The position numbers were made by a program, and so were the translations under genes. Shown here in pieces: positions 9,910 through 19,247 of a DNA stretch of 64,000 bases; position 1 is the stretch's first letter; each line of letters opens with the position of its first letter. Source of the DNA: Enterobacteriaceae bacterium 89. GTDB taxonomy: Bacteria > Pseudomonadota > Gammaproteobacteria > Enterobacterales > Enterobacteriaceae. Under the pieces are notes generated by a model. It was given only the letters and a program-made list of their open reading frames with translations. It did no database searches and had not been told where the DNA came from. Location: NCBI GenBank assembly GCA_014156375.1, contig RQJH01000005.1:1-64000 (forward strand). Direction: 5' to 3'.

Positions 9910-10578
9910 ATGGTCAGAAAAACCAAAGCAGAGGCGTTGATGACGCGTCAGCAGCTAATCAACGCTGCCATCGAGCAGTTTGCCGAGCGGGGCGTGGCTG
10001 AGACCACCCTGACGGATATCGCAGACGCAGCAGGTGTCACCCGTGGTGCCGTATACTGGCATTTTAAAAGTAAGACAGAAGTTTTTAACGAAATATGGAA
10101 TCAGCAACTTCCGCTGCGTGAAATTATTCAACACCAACTGACACAAAACGAAAAAGATAATCCTTTAGCATTCATGCGAGAAATACTTATTGTGTCACTG
10201 CAGTATATTTCACAAACACCAAAGCAGCGTGCCCTAATGCAGGTTTTGTATCATAAATGTGAATTTCATAAAGAAATGATGTCAGAGTCAGACATTCGTC
10301 ATCGTCTCTGTTTTGGCTACGAAAAAATGCGCCACTTGCTCAGTGCCTGCATTCGCAATGGCAGTTTGCCGGCACAGACAAATATCGAACTGGCGTTGCT
10401 TATCTTGCAGAGTTTCTTTTCAGGTCTGTTAAGAAACTGGCTGCTGAACCCAAATCAATTCGATCTTTATCATCATGCTCCTGAATTAGTCGACAGTATT
10501 ATGACCGCGCTTCATCCTCAGCTTTCGCCATTACCCCTGGCTTGCAGCCATCTCGCGGTCTGGCAGCCGGCTTACTGA
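9910..10578 (+). CDS. acrS: TetR-family repressor AcrS of the acrEF pump
   Basis: A 222-residue TetR/AcrR regulator. The N-terminal helix-turn-helix is clear: TLTDIADAAGVTRGAVYWHFKSKTEVFNE. The C-terminal half is the all-helical ligand/dimer domain. I start at ATG 9910 (MVRKTKAEAL), which aligns with E. coli AcrS (220 residues); the frame open from 9874 adds 12 residues. It is divergent from acrEF, as in E. coli. AcrS in E. coli is also described as a repressor of acrAB. Its last 48 bases overlap the 3' end of the convergent GGDEF-EAL gene, and the C-terminal tail there differs from E. coli AcrS. Confidence 0.9.
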   Translation: MVRKTKAEALMTRQQLINAAIEQFAERGVAETTLTDIADAAGVTRGAVYWHFKSKTEVFNEIWNQQLPLREIIQHQLTQNEKDNPLAFMREILIVSLQYISQTPKQRALMQVLYHKCEFHKEMMSESDIRHRLCFGYEKMRHLLSACIRNGSLPAQTNIELALLILQSFFSGLLRNWLLNPNQFDLYHHAPELVDSIMTALHPQLSPLPLACSHLAVWQPAY

Positions 10579-12624
10579 TTGTTGGACACCAATGGCATCG
10601 GCACTCACCGGTTTGCCCAGCAGATAGCCCTGCAAAGTGCTGCATCCTAACCGGGTCAGGAAATCGCGCTGTTCAGGCGTTTCCACACCTTCAGCCACCA
10701 CTCTCAGGTTTAGGGTCTTTGCCAGCGCGACAATGGCTGAAACAATAGTCGCATCTTCACCCTCGCCATTCAGCTCCTGAACAAAGGCGCGATCGATTTT
10801 CAGTTCGCAGGCGGGCAAACGCTTCAGATACAGCAGGCTCGAGTAGCCGGTGCCAAAATCGTCGATGGAGGCTTTCACCCCCAGTTCTGCGAGGCGAGTC
10901 AGCACCGCGACGCTTTGCTCAGGATTGTTCATCGCCGTCGTTTCAGTCACTTCCAGGATCAGCATCTCAGGCGGAATGCCGTGGCGCAAAAGGCAGTGCA
11001 TCACTGTCTCAATCAGCAGCGGCTGTTCGAACTGTAAGGCAGACAGATTGACGGCCATCGACCATTGCGTTTGGCCCTGCGAGCGCCATTCACCAAGCTG
11101 ACGGCAAGCCTCATTAATGACCCAGTTGCCCATCGGGATGATGATGCCGGTTTTTTCGGCTAAGGGCAGGAACAGATCCGGAGATAGCAGTCCTTTGGTG
11201 GGATGATTCCAGCGAACCAGCGCCTCAAATCCCAAAACGTCTCCGGTGTCCGCCTGAATTTTGGGCTGATAGTGAAGGCATAGCTCTTCACGTTCCACGG
11301 CCATCCACAGGTCGTTCATCAGCTGCAATTGCTGCTGGGCGAAGGTATTCATTGAGGGCTGGAAGAAGTGATAGCCGTTTCGCCCGGTGTGTTTGGTGTG
11401 ATACATAGCGGCATCAGCATTAAACATCAGCTCACGATCGTTTCGTCCATCGTGCGGATAAAGGGCGATGCCGACGCTCAGGGTCACAACCAGTTCATAC
11501 GGGTCGAGGGTGAAGGGCTTATCGATGCTCTGCACCAGCGCGTTGGCAAGGCGCGCCGCATCGTCCGGAGCGGCAATATCGGCCAGCAGAACAAACTCAT
11601 CTCCACCAATGCGTGCCAGCGTAAATTGCCCTTCCAGAGGAAGCAGCAAACGCTCTGTCACCGCGACAAGCAGCTTATCCCCAACATCATGACCGAAGGC
11701 ATCATTGACCGCCTTAAAGCCATCCAGATCCATGAACATCAGCGCGAAGGGGCGATCTTCCCGATTGGCTTTGCTGATGGCCTGGTCCAGCCGGTCTTCG
11801 AAAAGTACCCGGTTGGGTAATCTTGTCAGCGTGTCCTGTAGGGCAAGCTGTGCGAGTTCTTTATTTGCTTCGGCAAGCGATGAGGCAAGCAGAGAGGTAC
11901 GGGCCTGAAGGCGAGCGTCCAGCATCGAGATAAGCAGCGTGATCCCGAGGATAAACAGCGTCACCACGCTGACCAGCACGGCTAGCCAGTTCCCGTCCAT
12001 GCCCTGGTGGTGCATCGCCATCTGGTGTGGAAAATGAGCGGCCTTCATGCCGCTGTAGTGCATGCCGGCAATGGCAATCCCCATCAGGACCGCCGCACCA
12101 AAGCGCATTAACGCCACCTGAGCGGCTTCATGACGCAAACGAAAAGTGAGCCACAGGGCGGCAAAAGAGGCCAACAGGGCAATCACAATGGACGCGGCCA
12201 CCCAGCGATAATCCCAGACTATCGCAGGATTAACCTCCATGGCTGCCATTCCGGTGTAGTGCATCAGCACCACGCCCATTCCCATCACCGCTGCGCCTGG
12301 GGCCAAACGACGCAGCCTTAGCCTGTCGACGCTGACTAACCACAGGGCAAACAGCGATGAAGCCATGGCAATCGCCATCGACAATGCTGTCAGGCCGGGG
12401 CTATAGCTGACGCCCATCCCGCTGTCCATCGCCAGCATACCGATGAAGTGCATCGCCCATACGCCAATCCCCATTGCGATGCCGCCGCCACTTAGCCACA
12501 GCCATGCGGCACGCCCCTCGCTGGTGGAGACGCGGGCTGCCATATTCAGCGCCGTCCAGGCCGCCAGAATGGCAATGATAAAGGAGATAGCGACCAGAAT
12601 GGGGTCGTAATGGCCAGACAGCAT
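10531..12624 (-). CDS. Membrane cyclic-di-GMP enzyme, MHYT-GGDEF-EAL
   Basis: A 697-residue bifunctional second-messenger protein. The N-terminal ~250 residues form an MHYT integral sensor with seven or so membrane helices and three MHYT-type pairs (MHFIGM, MHYTGM, MHYSGM), thought to bind metal such as copper or sense gas. A GGDEF domain follows with intact RIGGDEF and MDLDGFKAVNDAFGH but no RxxD inhibitory site directly before it. The EAL domain keeps EALVRW, VNLSALQF, LEVTE, DDFGTGYSS, KIDRAF and AEGVET, so phosphodiesterase activity is expected. The start at 12624 (MLSGHYDP) is chosen by fit to MHYT proteins; no strong ribosome site precedes it. E. coli K-12 has no gene here. Confidence 0.85.
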   Translation of the reverse strand: MLSGHYDPILVAISFIIAILAAWTALNMAARVSTSEGRAAWLWLSGGGIAMGIGVWAMHFIGMLAMDSGMGVSYSPGLTALSMAIAMASSLFALWLVSVDRLRLRRLAPGAAVMGMGVVLMHYTGMAAMEVNPAIVWDYRWVAASIVIALLASFAALWLTFRLRHEAAQVALMRFGAAVLMGIAIAGMHYSGMKAAHFPHQMAMHHQGMDGNWLAVLVSVVTLFILGITLLISMLDARLQARTSLLASSLAEANKELAQLALQDTLTRLPNRVLFEDRLDQAISKANREDRPFALMFMDLDGFKAVNDAFGHDVGDKLLVAVTERLLLPLEGQFTLARIGGDEFVLLADIAAPDDAARLANALVQSIDKPFTLDPYELVVTLSVGIALYPHDGRNDRELMFNADAAMYHTKHTGRNGYHFFQPSMNTFAQQQLQLMNDLWMAVEREELCLHYQPKIQADTGDVLGFEALVRWNHPTKGLLSPDLFLPLAEKTGIIIPMGNWVINEACRQLGEWRSQGQTQWSMAVNLSALQFEQPLLIETVMHCLLRHGIPPEMLILEVTETTAMNNPEQSVAVLTRLAELGVKASIDDFGTGYSSLLYLKRLPACELKIDRAFVQELNGEGEDATIVSAIVALAKTLNLRVVAEGVETPEQRDFLTRLGCSTLQGYLLGKPVSADAIGVQQSVSRLPDREMAASQG

Positions 12625-12729
12625 GGTGTCATCAACTCGTTCACGGAATGCGAGGGCTGTGACATTACCATCGTCCAGAAGGGACTCAAAGGGATTTAAA
12701 ACCCTGATTTTATCGTGGAATTTCAGCAT

Positions 12730-12757
12730 GTTCGCCGACGTTATCGGCGAACTTTTT
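12730..12757 (+). terminator. Strong intrinsic-terminator hairpin pointing against the local genes
   Basis: GTTCGCCGA and TCGGCGAAC pair perfectly (9 bp, CGTTA loop) and are followed on the plus strand by TTTTT. Both flanking genes (yhdU and the MHYT gene) read on the minus strand, where the hairpin follows the yhdU stop by three bases but lacks a U-tract. Confidence 0.6.
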
Positions 12758-12920
12758 AATCCAGATCGGAGCAGTTCACCAGCTTCAGCGGATTCACGGA
12801 GTTCATATTGCGACACTTGTCGCTTTCGGTAGTGATCAGCTCAATCCACTGCATGATCAAACCGTCGAACAAAAACATAAACAGCGCAAAAACCACGAGC
12901 CATCCGTACTTACGAAGCAT
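12756..12920 (-). CDS. yhdU: Small membrane protein YhdU
   Basis: A 54-residue protein with one hydrophobic segment (YGWLVVFALFMFLFDGLIM) near the N-terminus and a short polar tail containing two cysteines (DKCRN and VNCSDLD). It resembles E. coli YhdU. ATG at 12918-12920 is used because AGGTG lies upstream and the homologue starts there; an upstream frame to 12965 exists. Function unknown. In E. coli it lies beyond yhdJ; here it is next to fis. Confidence 0.8.
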   Translation of the reverse strand: MLRKYGWLVVFALFMFLFDGLIMQWIELITTESDKCRNMNSVNPLKLVNCSDLD

Positions 12921-13012
12921 AACTGCACCTGAGAATTGATTGCGTGAATGGCTGGCAATATACACGAAAAGTCGGAATGCGAAAGGGGGAGAAACAACAG
13001 ATTTCAGGCATT

Positions 13013-13050
13013 AAAAAAGGCGCTTCCCCATGCCGAAGAGCGCCTTTTTA
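13013..13050 (-). terminator. Terminator of dusB-fis
   Basis: AAAAAGGCGCT and AGCGCCTTTTT pair just after the fis stop; the minus strand ends in TTTTTTAA. Confidence 0.9.
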
Positions 13051-13067
13051 ACCGTCATAAACGAGAC

Positions 13068-13364
13068 TTAGTTCATGCCGTATTTTTTCAGTTTCTTACG
13101 CAGAGTACCACGGTTGATGCCCATCATCAGGGCAGCGCGGGTCTGGTTACCACGGGTGTATTGCATCACCATGTCCAACAGGGGCTGTTCTACTTCAGCC
13201 AGTACCAGCTCATACAGGTCATTAACATCCTGACCGTTCAGTTGAGCAAAATAGTTCTTCAGTGCCTGTTTAACCGAGTCACGGAGAGGCTTCTGAGTTA
13301 CCTGATCCTGAGAGTTAACGGTAGAAACGGTCAGTACGTCAGAATTTACGCGTTGTTCGAACAT
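13068..13364 (-). CDS. fis: Nucleoid-associated DNA-bending protein Fis
   Basis: The 98-residue Fis appears identical to the E. coli protein. It is a homodimer that bends DNA, activates rRNA and tRNA promoters and assists site-specific recombination. The N-terminal flexible beta-hairpin arm is followed by dimer helices ([21 protein letters not shown]) and the helix-turn-helix at about residues 74-95 ([23 protein letters not shown]). It is second gene of the dusB-fis operon, 25 bases after dusB, and is driven by the growth-rate-regulated dusB promoter. Confidence 0.98.
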
Positions 13365-13389
13365 AGTTCTGTCAGCTCTTTATTTCTGT

Positions 13390-14355
13390 TTACGCAAAAT
13401 TTTCGAAGTATGCTTCCAACGCCTCCAGCTGTACGCTGGCATCCTCTATGGCGTTGAATGAGCGCCGAAACTGGTCATCTGGAGCGTGTTCCTGAAGGTA
13501 CCAGGAAACATGTTTGCGCGCGATTCGGTACCCCTTTGCCTGACCGTAAAAGTCATGCAGTTCCCGAACATGCGCACAAAGTAAGCGCTTCACCTCTGCC
13601 AGAGGCAGCGGAGCGAGCATCTCCCCAGTGTCCAGATAGTGCTGGATTTCCCGAAAGATCCAGGGTCTTCCCTGAGCTGCACGGCCTATCATCAGGGCAT
13701 CCGCCCCCGTATAGTCGAGCACAGCTCTGGCTTTAAGCGGGTCAGTAATGTCACCATTCGCGATAATCGGAATGGAAACCGTCTGCTTAACTGCCCGAAT
13801 ACTGTCGTACTCAGCTTCTCCGTTAAACAAGCAGGCGCGAGTGCGTCCGTGAATAGTCAGAGCCTGAATGCCACAATCTTCAGCCAGTTTGGCAATCTCT
13901 ACACAGTTACGGTGTTCCGGTGCCCAGCCAGTGCGAATCTTGAGAGTGACAGGAACGTCCACTGCCTTAACGACCTCGGTCAGGATCGACTTCACCAGAT
14001 CCGGGTGTTGCAGAAGGGCTGAACCTGCAAGCTTGCGATTCACTTTTTTCGCCGGACAGCCCATATTGATATCAATAATCTGGGCGCCACTTTCAACGTT
14101 AATACGCGCGGCTTCCGCCATTTCTTCAGGAACGCATCCGGCAATTTGCACGGTGCGGATCCCGGGCTCGTCAATGTGCACCATCCGTAAACGGGACTTG
14201 TCGCTCTCCCAAACCTGCGGGTTGGAGGACATCATCTCAGAAACGGTTAAACCTGCTCCCATCTCGTAGCACAGCGTCCGGAATGGTCTGTCAGTAATGC
14301 CAGCCATGGGCGCTGCGATCAGGCGATTTCTGAGCTGGTGGTGTCCGATGCGCAT
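13390..14355 (-). CDS. dusB: tRNA-dihydrouridine synthase B
   Basis: FMN-dependent reductase that forms dihydrouridine in the D-loop of tRNA, 321 residues. The TIM-barrel carries the Dus signature [12 protein letters not shown] with the catalytic cysteine in GCPAKK, the flavin-binding [12 protein letters not shown] at the N-terminus and the phosphate-binding ANGDI and [10 protein letters not shown] near the C-terminal side. It is first gene of the operon with fis; in E. coli dusB translation influences fis expression. Confidence 0.97.
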   Translation of the reverse strand: MRIGHHQLRNRLIAAPMAGITDRPFRTLCYEMGAGLTVSEMMSSNPQVWESDKSRLRMVHIDEPGIRTVQIAGCVPEEMAEAARINVESGAQIIDINMGCPAKKVNRKLAGSALLQHPDLVKSILTEVVKAVDVPVTLKIRTGWAPEHRNCVEIAKLAEDCGIQALTIHGRTRACLFNGEAEYDSIRAVKQTVSIPIIANGDITDPLKARAVLDYTGADALMIGRAAQGRPWIFREIQHYLDTGEMLAPLPLAEVKRLLCAHVRELHDFYGQAKGYRIARKHVSWYLQEHAPDDQFRRSFNAIEDASVQLEALEAYFENFA

Positions 14356-14394
14356 GAGTTAAGAAATGACCATACTGTGACTGCAAGGCGGCGT

Positions 14395-14423
14395 ATATTA
14401 CGCATTTTTTGCACGAGATGAAA
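14395..14423 (-). promoter_or_regulatory. dusB-fis promoter
   Basis: On the minus strand the -35 box is TTTCAT (14418-14423) and the -10 box TAATAT (14395-14400), 17 bases apart, followed by a GC-rich discriminator (ACGCCGCC). The arrangement equals the E. coli fis promoter, whose discriminator makes it stringently and growth-rate controlled. Confidence 0.88.
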
Positions 14424-14589
14424 GGCCAAACTTTGAGCAATCCTCTGTCGTAGATCAAGGAATCGCCACTCGGTCAAAAGCCTGTAAATTAATAATTAGC
14501 TAAATCATTGTGTTAGATGAAATCGAAGATTTTATCTACAGATGCAATTTTGCGTAACTTATCGTTTTTTCCTCCGCAGCGCGGAGCAC

Positions 14590-14628
14590 AAAAGGCATAA
14601 CCTGCTGGAATTATCAGCAGATTATGCC
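14590..14628 (-). terminator. Likely terminator of prmA
   Basis: A 14-bp inverted repeat with one mismatch (GGCATAATCTGCTG / CAGCAGGTTATGCC on the minus strand), loop of seven, followed by TTTT. It lies about 85 bases after the prmA stop. Confidence 0.7.
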
Positions 14629-14712
14629 AATTATTGCGAGCATGATCTCATTTAATCACCCAGAAATTGGGGGGATTAAAGCGCAATCGTTCGACTGCGC
14701 CTAAGAGGGCAA

Positions 14713-15594
14713 TCAGCCTTTTCGGCCGGTAATTCGGCACCACTCTTCTTTCTCAACCACCGGGTCGAGAGTGAAGATGTCGGCGTAGGCTTCACAAACG
14801 CTGTCTGCCTGGCTGGCGAGGATGCCGGACAGGCCCAGCAGGCCGCCTTCTACGGGCAGCACGCTGATTAACGGTGCCAGCTCACGCAGTGGGCCTGCCA
14901 GAATGTTGGCGACCACCACGTCGGCTTTCATCGCTTCTGGCTGGTCCTGCGGCAGATACAGCTCCAGGCGCTCGGAAACGCCGTTGCGCTCAGCGTTGTC
15001 GCGGCTGGCCTGGATCGCCTGCGGATCGATGTCGATCCCGATCGCTTTTGCTGCACCCAGTTTCAGAGCGGCAATGGCGAGGATCCCGGAACCACAGCCG
15101 AAGTCGATCACGGTTTTGCCTTCCAGATCCAGACCGTCCAGCCACTGCAGGCACAGCGAGGTGGTTGGGTGAGTCCCGGTGCCAAACGCCAGGCCCGGAT
15201 CGAGCATCACGTTCACCGCATTTTCATCTGGCACTTCACGCCAGCTCGGGCAGATCCACAGACGTTTGCCAAACTGCATTGGGTGGAAGTTATCCATCCA
15301 CTCGCGTTCCCAGTCTTTATCTTCCAGCTGTTCGATTTTATGCACAAAGCCGGCGCCGAGAAGCGGGTGATGTTCGAGGATCGCCACCACTTCTTTCATG
15401 TCAGTTTCTGCATCGAACAGGCCAATCACGTCGGTATCGCCCCACAGGCGAGTTTCACCCGGCAGCGGCTCAAACACCGGAGTATCGTGCGTGTCCTGGA
15501 AGGTGATGGACACGGAGCCCGCTTCCATCAGCGCATCGCTCAGCTCTTCAGCGTTCGCGCCGGTGGTGTTCAGTTTCAGTTGGATCCAAGGCAT
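14713..15594 (-). CDS. prmA: Ribosomal protein L11 methyltransferase
   Basis: SAM-dependent enzyme that trimethylates L11 at its N-terminal amino group and two lysines, 293 residues as in E. coli. The N-terminal substrate-recognition domain is joined to a class I methyltransferase fold: motif [20 protein letters not shown], then [10 protein letters not shown] and the NILAGPL post-II motif. It follows panF by 12 bases, so prmA is probably the last gene of a yhdT-panF-prmA transcript. Confidence 0.97.
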   Translation of the reverse strand: MPWIQLKLNTTGANAEELSDALMEAGSVSITFQDTHDTPVFEPLPGETRLWGDTDVIGLFDAETDMKEVVAILEHHPLLGAGFVHKIEQLEDKDWEREWMDNFHPMQFGKRLWICPSWREVPDENAVNVMLDPGLAFGTGTHPTTSLCLQWLDGLDLEGKTVIDFGCGSGILAIAALKLGAAKAIGIDIDPQAIQASRDNAERNGVSERLELYLPQDQPEAMKADVVVANILAGPLRELAPLISVLPVEGGLLGLSGILASQADSVCEAYADIFTLDPVVEKEEWCRITGRKG

Positions 15595-15606
15595 GGCAAT
15601 ACTCTT

Positions 15607-17058
15607 TTAATGATTAACAGTAAGATTTGGGGCCTGCGTGACGGGGCGACCAAAACGGTTGCCGATCACGAAAGCCAGTAAGCTCAACAGTAACGATGGG
15701 ACAATCGGGTGAAAGCCCAGATACTGAATTTTCAGGGTCGCAAGTACGGCGTACAGCACGCCGCCGACAATCATCCCGCTTAACGCACCAGCGGCGTTAG
15801 CGCGTTCCCAATACAAACCCAGCACCAGCGGCCACAGGAACACGGCTTCCAGCCCGCCGAAGGCCAGCAGGTTCAGCCAGATGATCATTTCCGGCGGACG
15901 CCAGGCGGCGAGCAGCAGTAATGCACCCAATATCAGAGTGATCAGGGCAGACATGCGTTTCAGCCGCTTTTCATTATGGAGCTGTTCAGGGTGCAGGCTG
16001 AGGTAGAGATCTTTAATGATCGTAGCGGAACTCTGCAGTAACTGCGCGTTGATGGTCGACATAATCGCCGCCATCGGCGCAGCAAGGAAGATCCCCGCGG
16101 CGAACGGCGGGAGGACTTTCACCATCAGCGTTGGGATAACCAGGTCCGGAACGTTCAGATCCGGGAGAACCGCACGACCCAGCGCTCCGGCCAGGTGCAT
16201 GCCAAACATCAGAATAGCGACAACGATTGTCCCGATAATGATGCCATGGTGAACGGCTTTGCTGTCCTTATAGGAGATACAGCGTACCGCAGTATGTGGC
16301 AGGCCAATCACACCAAAGCAGACCAGCACCCAGAAAGAGGTCATAAAAGTCGGGGAAAGAATGTCATCTGCCCCCTGCGGGGAAACCAGCTTAGGATCGA
16401 TTTGTTCCAGCGTCTGCACGGCATGATGGAGACCACCGGCTGCGTGAACAATGCCGACCAGCAGAACGATGGTGCCAATCAGCATCACCAGCCCCTGCAT
16501 GGCATCATTCAACACGCTGGCGCGGAAGCCACCAAACGCCGTGTACAACGCAATGCTGATACCGAAAATTAGCAGGCCCGTTTCGTAAGGAATACCGGCT
16601 GCCGTTTCCAGAAGCCGTGCACCGCCGATAAACTGCACGGTCATGGCGCCCACAAAGGCCACCAACAGGCTGAGACTGGCCAGCCACACCAGCAGGCGGC
16701 TCTGATAGCGGGCAAGCAGCATATCGTTAAGTGTCACCGCATTGTAACGACGCGCCAGAATGGCAAACTTTTTCCCCAGAACCCCCAACGACAGCCAGAC
16801 AGCAGGTAGCTGGATCATCGCCAGCAGCACCCAGCCCAGGCCATATTTATAGGCTGCACCCGGTCCGCCAATAAACGAGCTGGCGCTGATGTAAGTGGCC
16901 GTTAAGGTCATTGCCAGCACGAATCCGCCCATCGAACGGCTGCCGAGGAAGTATTCGTTGAGGAAGGTGCCGGTCGTGCGTTTGCGCATTGCATACACTG
17001 ACAGGCCAAAAACCACCAGAAGATAGGCGACAAGCGGGAGGATCACTTCAAGCTGCAT
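15607..17058 (-). CDS. panF: Sodium/pantothenate symporter
   Basis: Inner-membrane sodium:solute symporter (SSS family) importing pantothenate for coenzyme A synthesis, 483 residues with about 12-13 hydrophobic helices. The SSS signature region is seen at GGFRASVLNDAMQGLVMLIG, and an early segment TATYISASSFIGGPGAAYKYG is typical of the sodium-binding helix. The first 11 bases of the frame overlap the end of yhdT, indicating translational coupling. Confidence 0.96.
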   Translation of the reverse strand: MQLEVILPLVAYLLVVFGLSVYAMRKRTTGTFLNEYFLGSRSMGGFVLAMTLTATYISASSFIGGPGAAYKYGLGWVLLAMIQLPAVWLSLGVLGKKFAILARRYNAVTLNDMLLARYQSRLLVWLASLSLLVAFVGAMTVQFIGGARLLETAAGIPYETGLLIFGISIALYTAFGGFRASVLNDAMQGLVMLIGTIVLLVGIVHAAGGLHHAVQTLEQIDPKLVSPQGADDILSPTFMTSFWVLVCFGVIGLPHTAVRCISYKDSKAVHHGIIIGTIVVAILMFGMHLAGALGRAVLPDLNVPDLVIPTLMVKVLPPFAAGIFLAAPMAAIMSTINAQLLQSSATIIKDLYLSLHPEQLHNEKRLKRMSALITLILGALLLLAAWRPPEMIIWLNLLAFGGLEAVFLWPLVLGLYWERANAAGALSGMIVGGVLYAVLATLKIQYLGFHPIVPSLLLSLLAFVIGNRFGRPVTQAPNLTVNH

Positions 17059-17290
17059 CGTCGTCCTCCAGAGGAATATCGCGGAAGATAAAGCGCACCA
17101 TCGCCCAGCACAGCAGCACGAAAATCAGTGGCGTCAGCAGACAGGCCATTTCAAACCAGTGCGGCAGGCCGGTGAAGCCCTGTAATGAATTTGGTATGTA
17201 AGCACTTGCCAACCATGCAGCAAGATAGAGGAGGGTTAGCCACAACGCCCAGCGGGCTTCTTTGTGGGCCTGAACAAAACGCGCGTCCAT
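17048..17290 (-). CDS. yhdT: Small inner-membrane protein YhdT
   Basis: An 80-residue DUF997 protein with two hydrophobic segments (LWLTLLYLAAWLASAYI and MACLLTPLIFVLLCWAMVRFIF). Members of this family sit beside panF-like SSS symporters and may be a small partner subunit; this is inference from context. Its 3' end overlaps panF by 11 bases. Confidence 0.92.
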   Translation of the reverse strand: MDARFVQAHKEARWALWLTLLYLAAWLASAYIPNSLQGFTGLPHWFEMACLLTPLIFVLLCWAMVRFIFRDIPLEDDDAA

Positions 17291-17356
17291 AAGGCTCCCA
17301 GGGTCAAAGTAAAGCGGGGATTGTACCTTATGGGGCAGAGCAGGCGAGAGAAAAAG

Positions 17357-17384
17357 AAAAAAGGCCGGAAGATCCGGCCTTTTG
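17357..17384 (-). terminator. Terminator of accBC
   Basis: AAGGCCGG and CCGGCCTT pair around AAGAT just after the accC stop, with a minus-strand TTTTTTCTTTTT tract. Confidence 0.9.
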
Positions 17385-17400
17385 TCGCGAGTACGGAGAA

Positions 17401-18750
17401 TTACTTCTCGTACATACCGAGTTTTTTCTCCAGATAGTGGATGTTGGTTCCACCATGCTGGAAGTTCTCGTCGCTCATAATGCGCATCTGCAGATCAACG
17501 TTGGTTTTGATGCCGTCGATGATCAGCTCCTGCAGGGCGTTCTTCATACGAGAAATCGCCACATCACGGGTTTCGCCGTAGCAGATGAGCTTACCGATCA
17601 TTGAGTCATAGTACGGCGGTACGGTGTAACCGGCGTAGATATGAGATTCCCAACGCACACCAAAACCGCCTGGCGCGTGGAAACGGGTGATTTTACCTGG
17701 GCTCGGCAGGAAGGTGTTCGGGTCTTCGGCGTTGATACGGCATTCCACCGCATGACCGCGAACCTGTACTTCTTCCTGTTTGATGGACAGTGGCTGACCG
17801 GCAGCGATACGCAGCTGCTCTTTGATCAGGTCCACGCCGGTGATCATCTCGGTAACCGGATGCTCAACCTGGATACGGGTGTTCATTTCAATGAAGTAGA
17901 ACTCGCCGTTTTCGAACAGGAACTCGAAAGTACCTGCACCACGGTAGCCGATATCGACACAGGCTTTAGAGCAGCGCTCGCCGATGTAGCGACGCAGTTC
18001 CGGGGTAATGCCCGGCGCTGGTGCTTCTTCAACGACTTTCTGGTGACGACGCTGCATGGAGCAGTCACGTTCTGCCAGATAGATAGCGTTACCCTGACCG
18101 TCAGCCAGAACCTGGATCTCGATGTGACGAGGATTTTCCAGGTATTTTTCCATGTACACCATGTCGTTGCTGAAAGCCGCTTTCGCTTCCGCTTTGGTCA
18201 TGGAGATGGACTGAGCCAGCTCGGCATCGCTGCGCACAACGCGCATACCGCGACCGCCGCCGCCGCCGGACGCTTTGATGATAACCGGGTAGCCGATGCG
18301 CTTGGCATGAGCACGGTTAGCATCCATATCGTCGCCCAGTGGGCCGTCGGAGCCTGGTACGGTTGGTACGCCTGCTTTCTTCATCGCGGTGATCGCAGAC
18401 ACTTTGTCGCCCATCAGGCGGATGGTGTCAGCTTTCGGGCCGATGAAGATAAAGCCAGAGCGCTCAACCTGCTCTGCGAAGTTCGCGTTCTCAGACAGGA
18501 AGCCGTAACCCGGGTGAATCGCTACTGCGCCGGTGATCTCAGCTGCGCTGATGATCGCCGGGATGTTCAGATAGCTTTTTACGGACGGAGCCGGGCCGAT
18601 ACAGACCGTCTCATCCGCTAACAGTACGTGTTTTAAATCGCGATCCGCCGTGGAGTGCACAGCGACGGTCTTGATGCCCAGCTCTTTGCAGGCACGAAGA
18701 ATACGCAATGCAATTTCGCCACGGTTGGCGATGACAATTTTATCCAGCAT
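17401..18750 (-). CDS. accC: Acetyl-CoA carboxylase, biotin carboxylase subunit
   Basis: ATP-grasp enzyme that carboxylates the biotin on AccB in the first step of fatty-acid synthesis, 449 residues. Visible are the N-terminal biotin-carboxylase fold ([20 protein letters not shown]), the glycine-rich ATP lid [13 protein letters not shown], and the catalytic [13 protein letters not shown]. Start at 18748-18750 matches the E. coli start; the longer frame to 18789 overlaps accB. It lies 10 bases after accB in one operon. Confidence 0.98.
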   Translation of the reverse strand: MLDKIVIANRGEIALRILRACKELGIKTVAVHSTADRDLKHVLLADETVCIGPAPSVKSYLNIPAIISAAEITGAVAIHPGYGFLSENANFAEQVERSGFIFIGPKADTIRLMGDKVSAITAMKKAGVPTVPGSDGPLGDDMDANRAHAKRIGYPVIIKASGGGGGRGMRVVRSDAELAQSISMTKAEAKAAFSNDMVYMEKYLENPRHIEIQVLADGQGNAIYLAERDCSMQRRHQKVVEEAPAPGITPELRRYIGERCSKACVDIGYRGAGTFEFLFENGEFYFIEMNTRIQVEHPVTEMITGVDLIKEQLRIAAGQPLSIKQEEVQVRGHAVECRINAEDPNTFLPSPGKITRFHAPGGFGVRWESHIYAGYTVPPYYDSMIGKLICYGETRDVAISRMKNALQELIIDGIKTNVDLQMRIMSDENFQHGGTNIHYLEKKLGMYEK

Positions 18751-18760
18751 GTTCGCCTCG

Positions 18761-19225
18761 TTACTCGATGACGACCAGCGGCTCGTCAAATTCTACCGGT
18801 TGACCACTTTCGATCAGGATAGCCTTCACGGTACCCGCTTTGTCAGCTTCGATCTGGTTCATCATTTTCATGGCTTCAACGATGCACAGGGTATCACCCA
18901 CGTTCACCTTCTGGCCGATTTCGATGAACGCTTTAGCGTCCGGGCTTGGGGTGCGGTAGAAGGTACCAACCATCGGGGAGCGTACGATGTGACCACTGAT
19001 TTCTGCTTTCGCGGCCGGTGCTTCTGCGGCGGCGGCAACAGGGGCAGCTGGTGCAACCTGCGGCTGCATCATTGGTGCGGCATAGGCCTGCTGCATAACC
19101 GGGAAGCCCGCGTTTGGCGCGCTACGGCTGATGCGTACAGACTCTTCGCCTTCAGAAATTTCCAGTTCGGAGATGCCTGATTCTTCAACCAGCTCGATCA
19201 GTTTTTTAATCTTACGAATATCCAT
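18761..19225 (-). CDS. accB: Acetyl-CoA carboxylase, biotin carboxyl carrier protein
   Basis: Carrier subunit of acetyl-CoA carboxylase, 154 residues. The N-terminal helical part is followed by an Ala/Pro-rich linker (residues ~45-75) and the biotinyl domain, whose [12 protein letters not shown] places the biotinylated lysine at K120. It is co-transcribed with accC. In E. coli AccB represses its own operon. Confidence 0.98.
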   Translation of the reverse strand: MDIRKIKKLIELVEESGISELEISEGEESVRISRSAPNAGFPVMQQAYAAPMMQPQVAPAAPVAAAAEAPAAKAEISGHIVRSPMVGTFYRTPSPDAKAFIEIGQKVNVGDTLCIVEAMKMMNQIEADKAGTVKAILIESGQPVEFDEPLVVIE

Positions 19226-19247
19226 GAGTGGGTTCCGTACTCTTTGT

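Larger units (their letters stand above)
14356..14712. other. Gene-free interval between prmA and dusB
   Basis: A 357-base interval. It contains the prmA terminator hairpin at 14594-14628, a small GC hairpin CTCCGC/GCGGAG at 14573-14586, an AT-rich tract where Fis and IHF would be expected to bind, and the dusB-fis promoter near its dusB end. No gene is apparent. Confidence 0.6.

Noticed and set aside
12625-12816. Upstream extension of the MHYT-GGDEF-EAL protein to a GTG at 12816
   Set aside because: The extra 64 residues overlap yhdU and the hairpin, have no homology to MHYT proteins and no ribosome site.
17641-18621. 326-codon frame antisense to accC
   Set aside because: Explained by codon usage of the highly expressed accC gene on the other strand.
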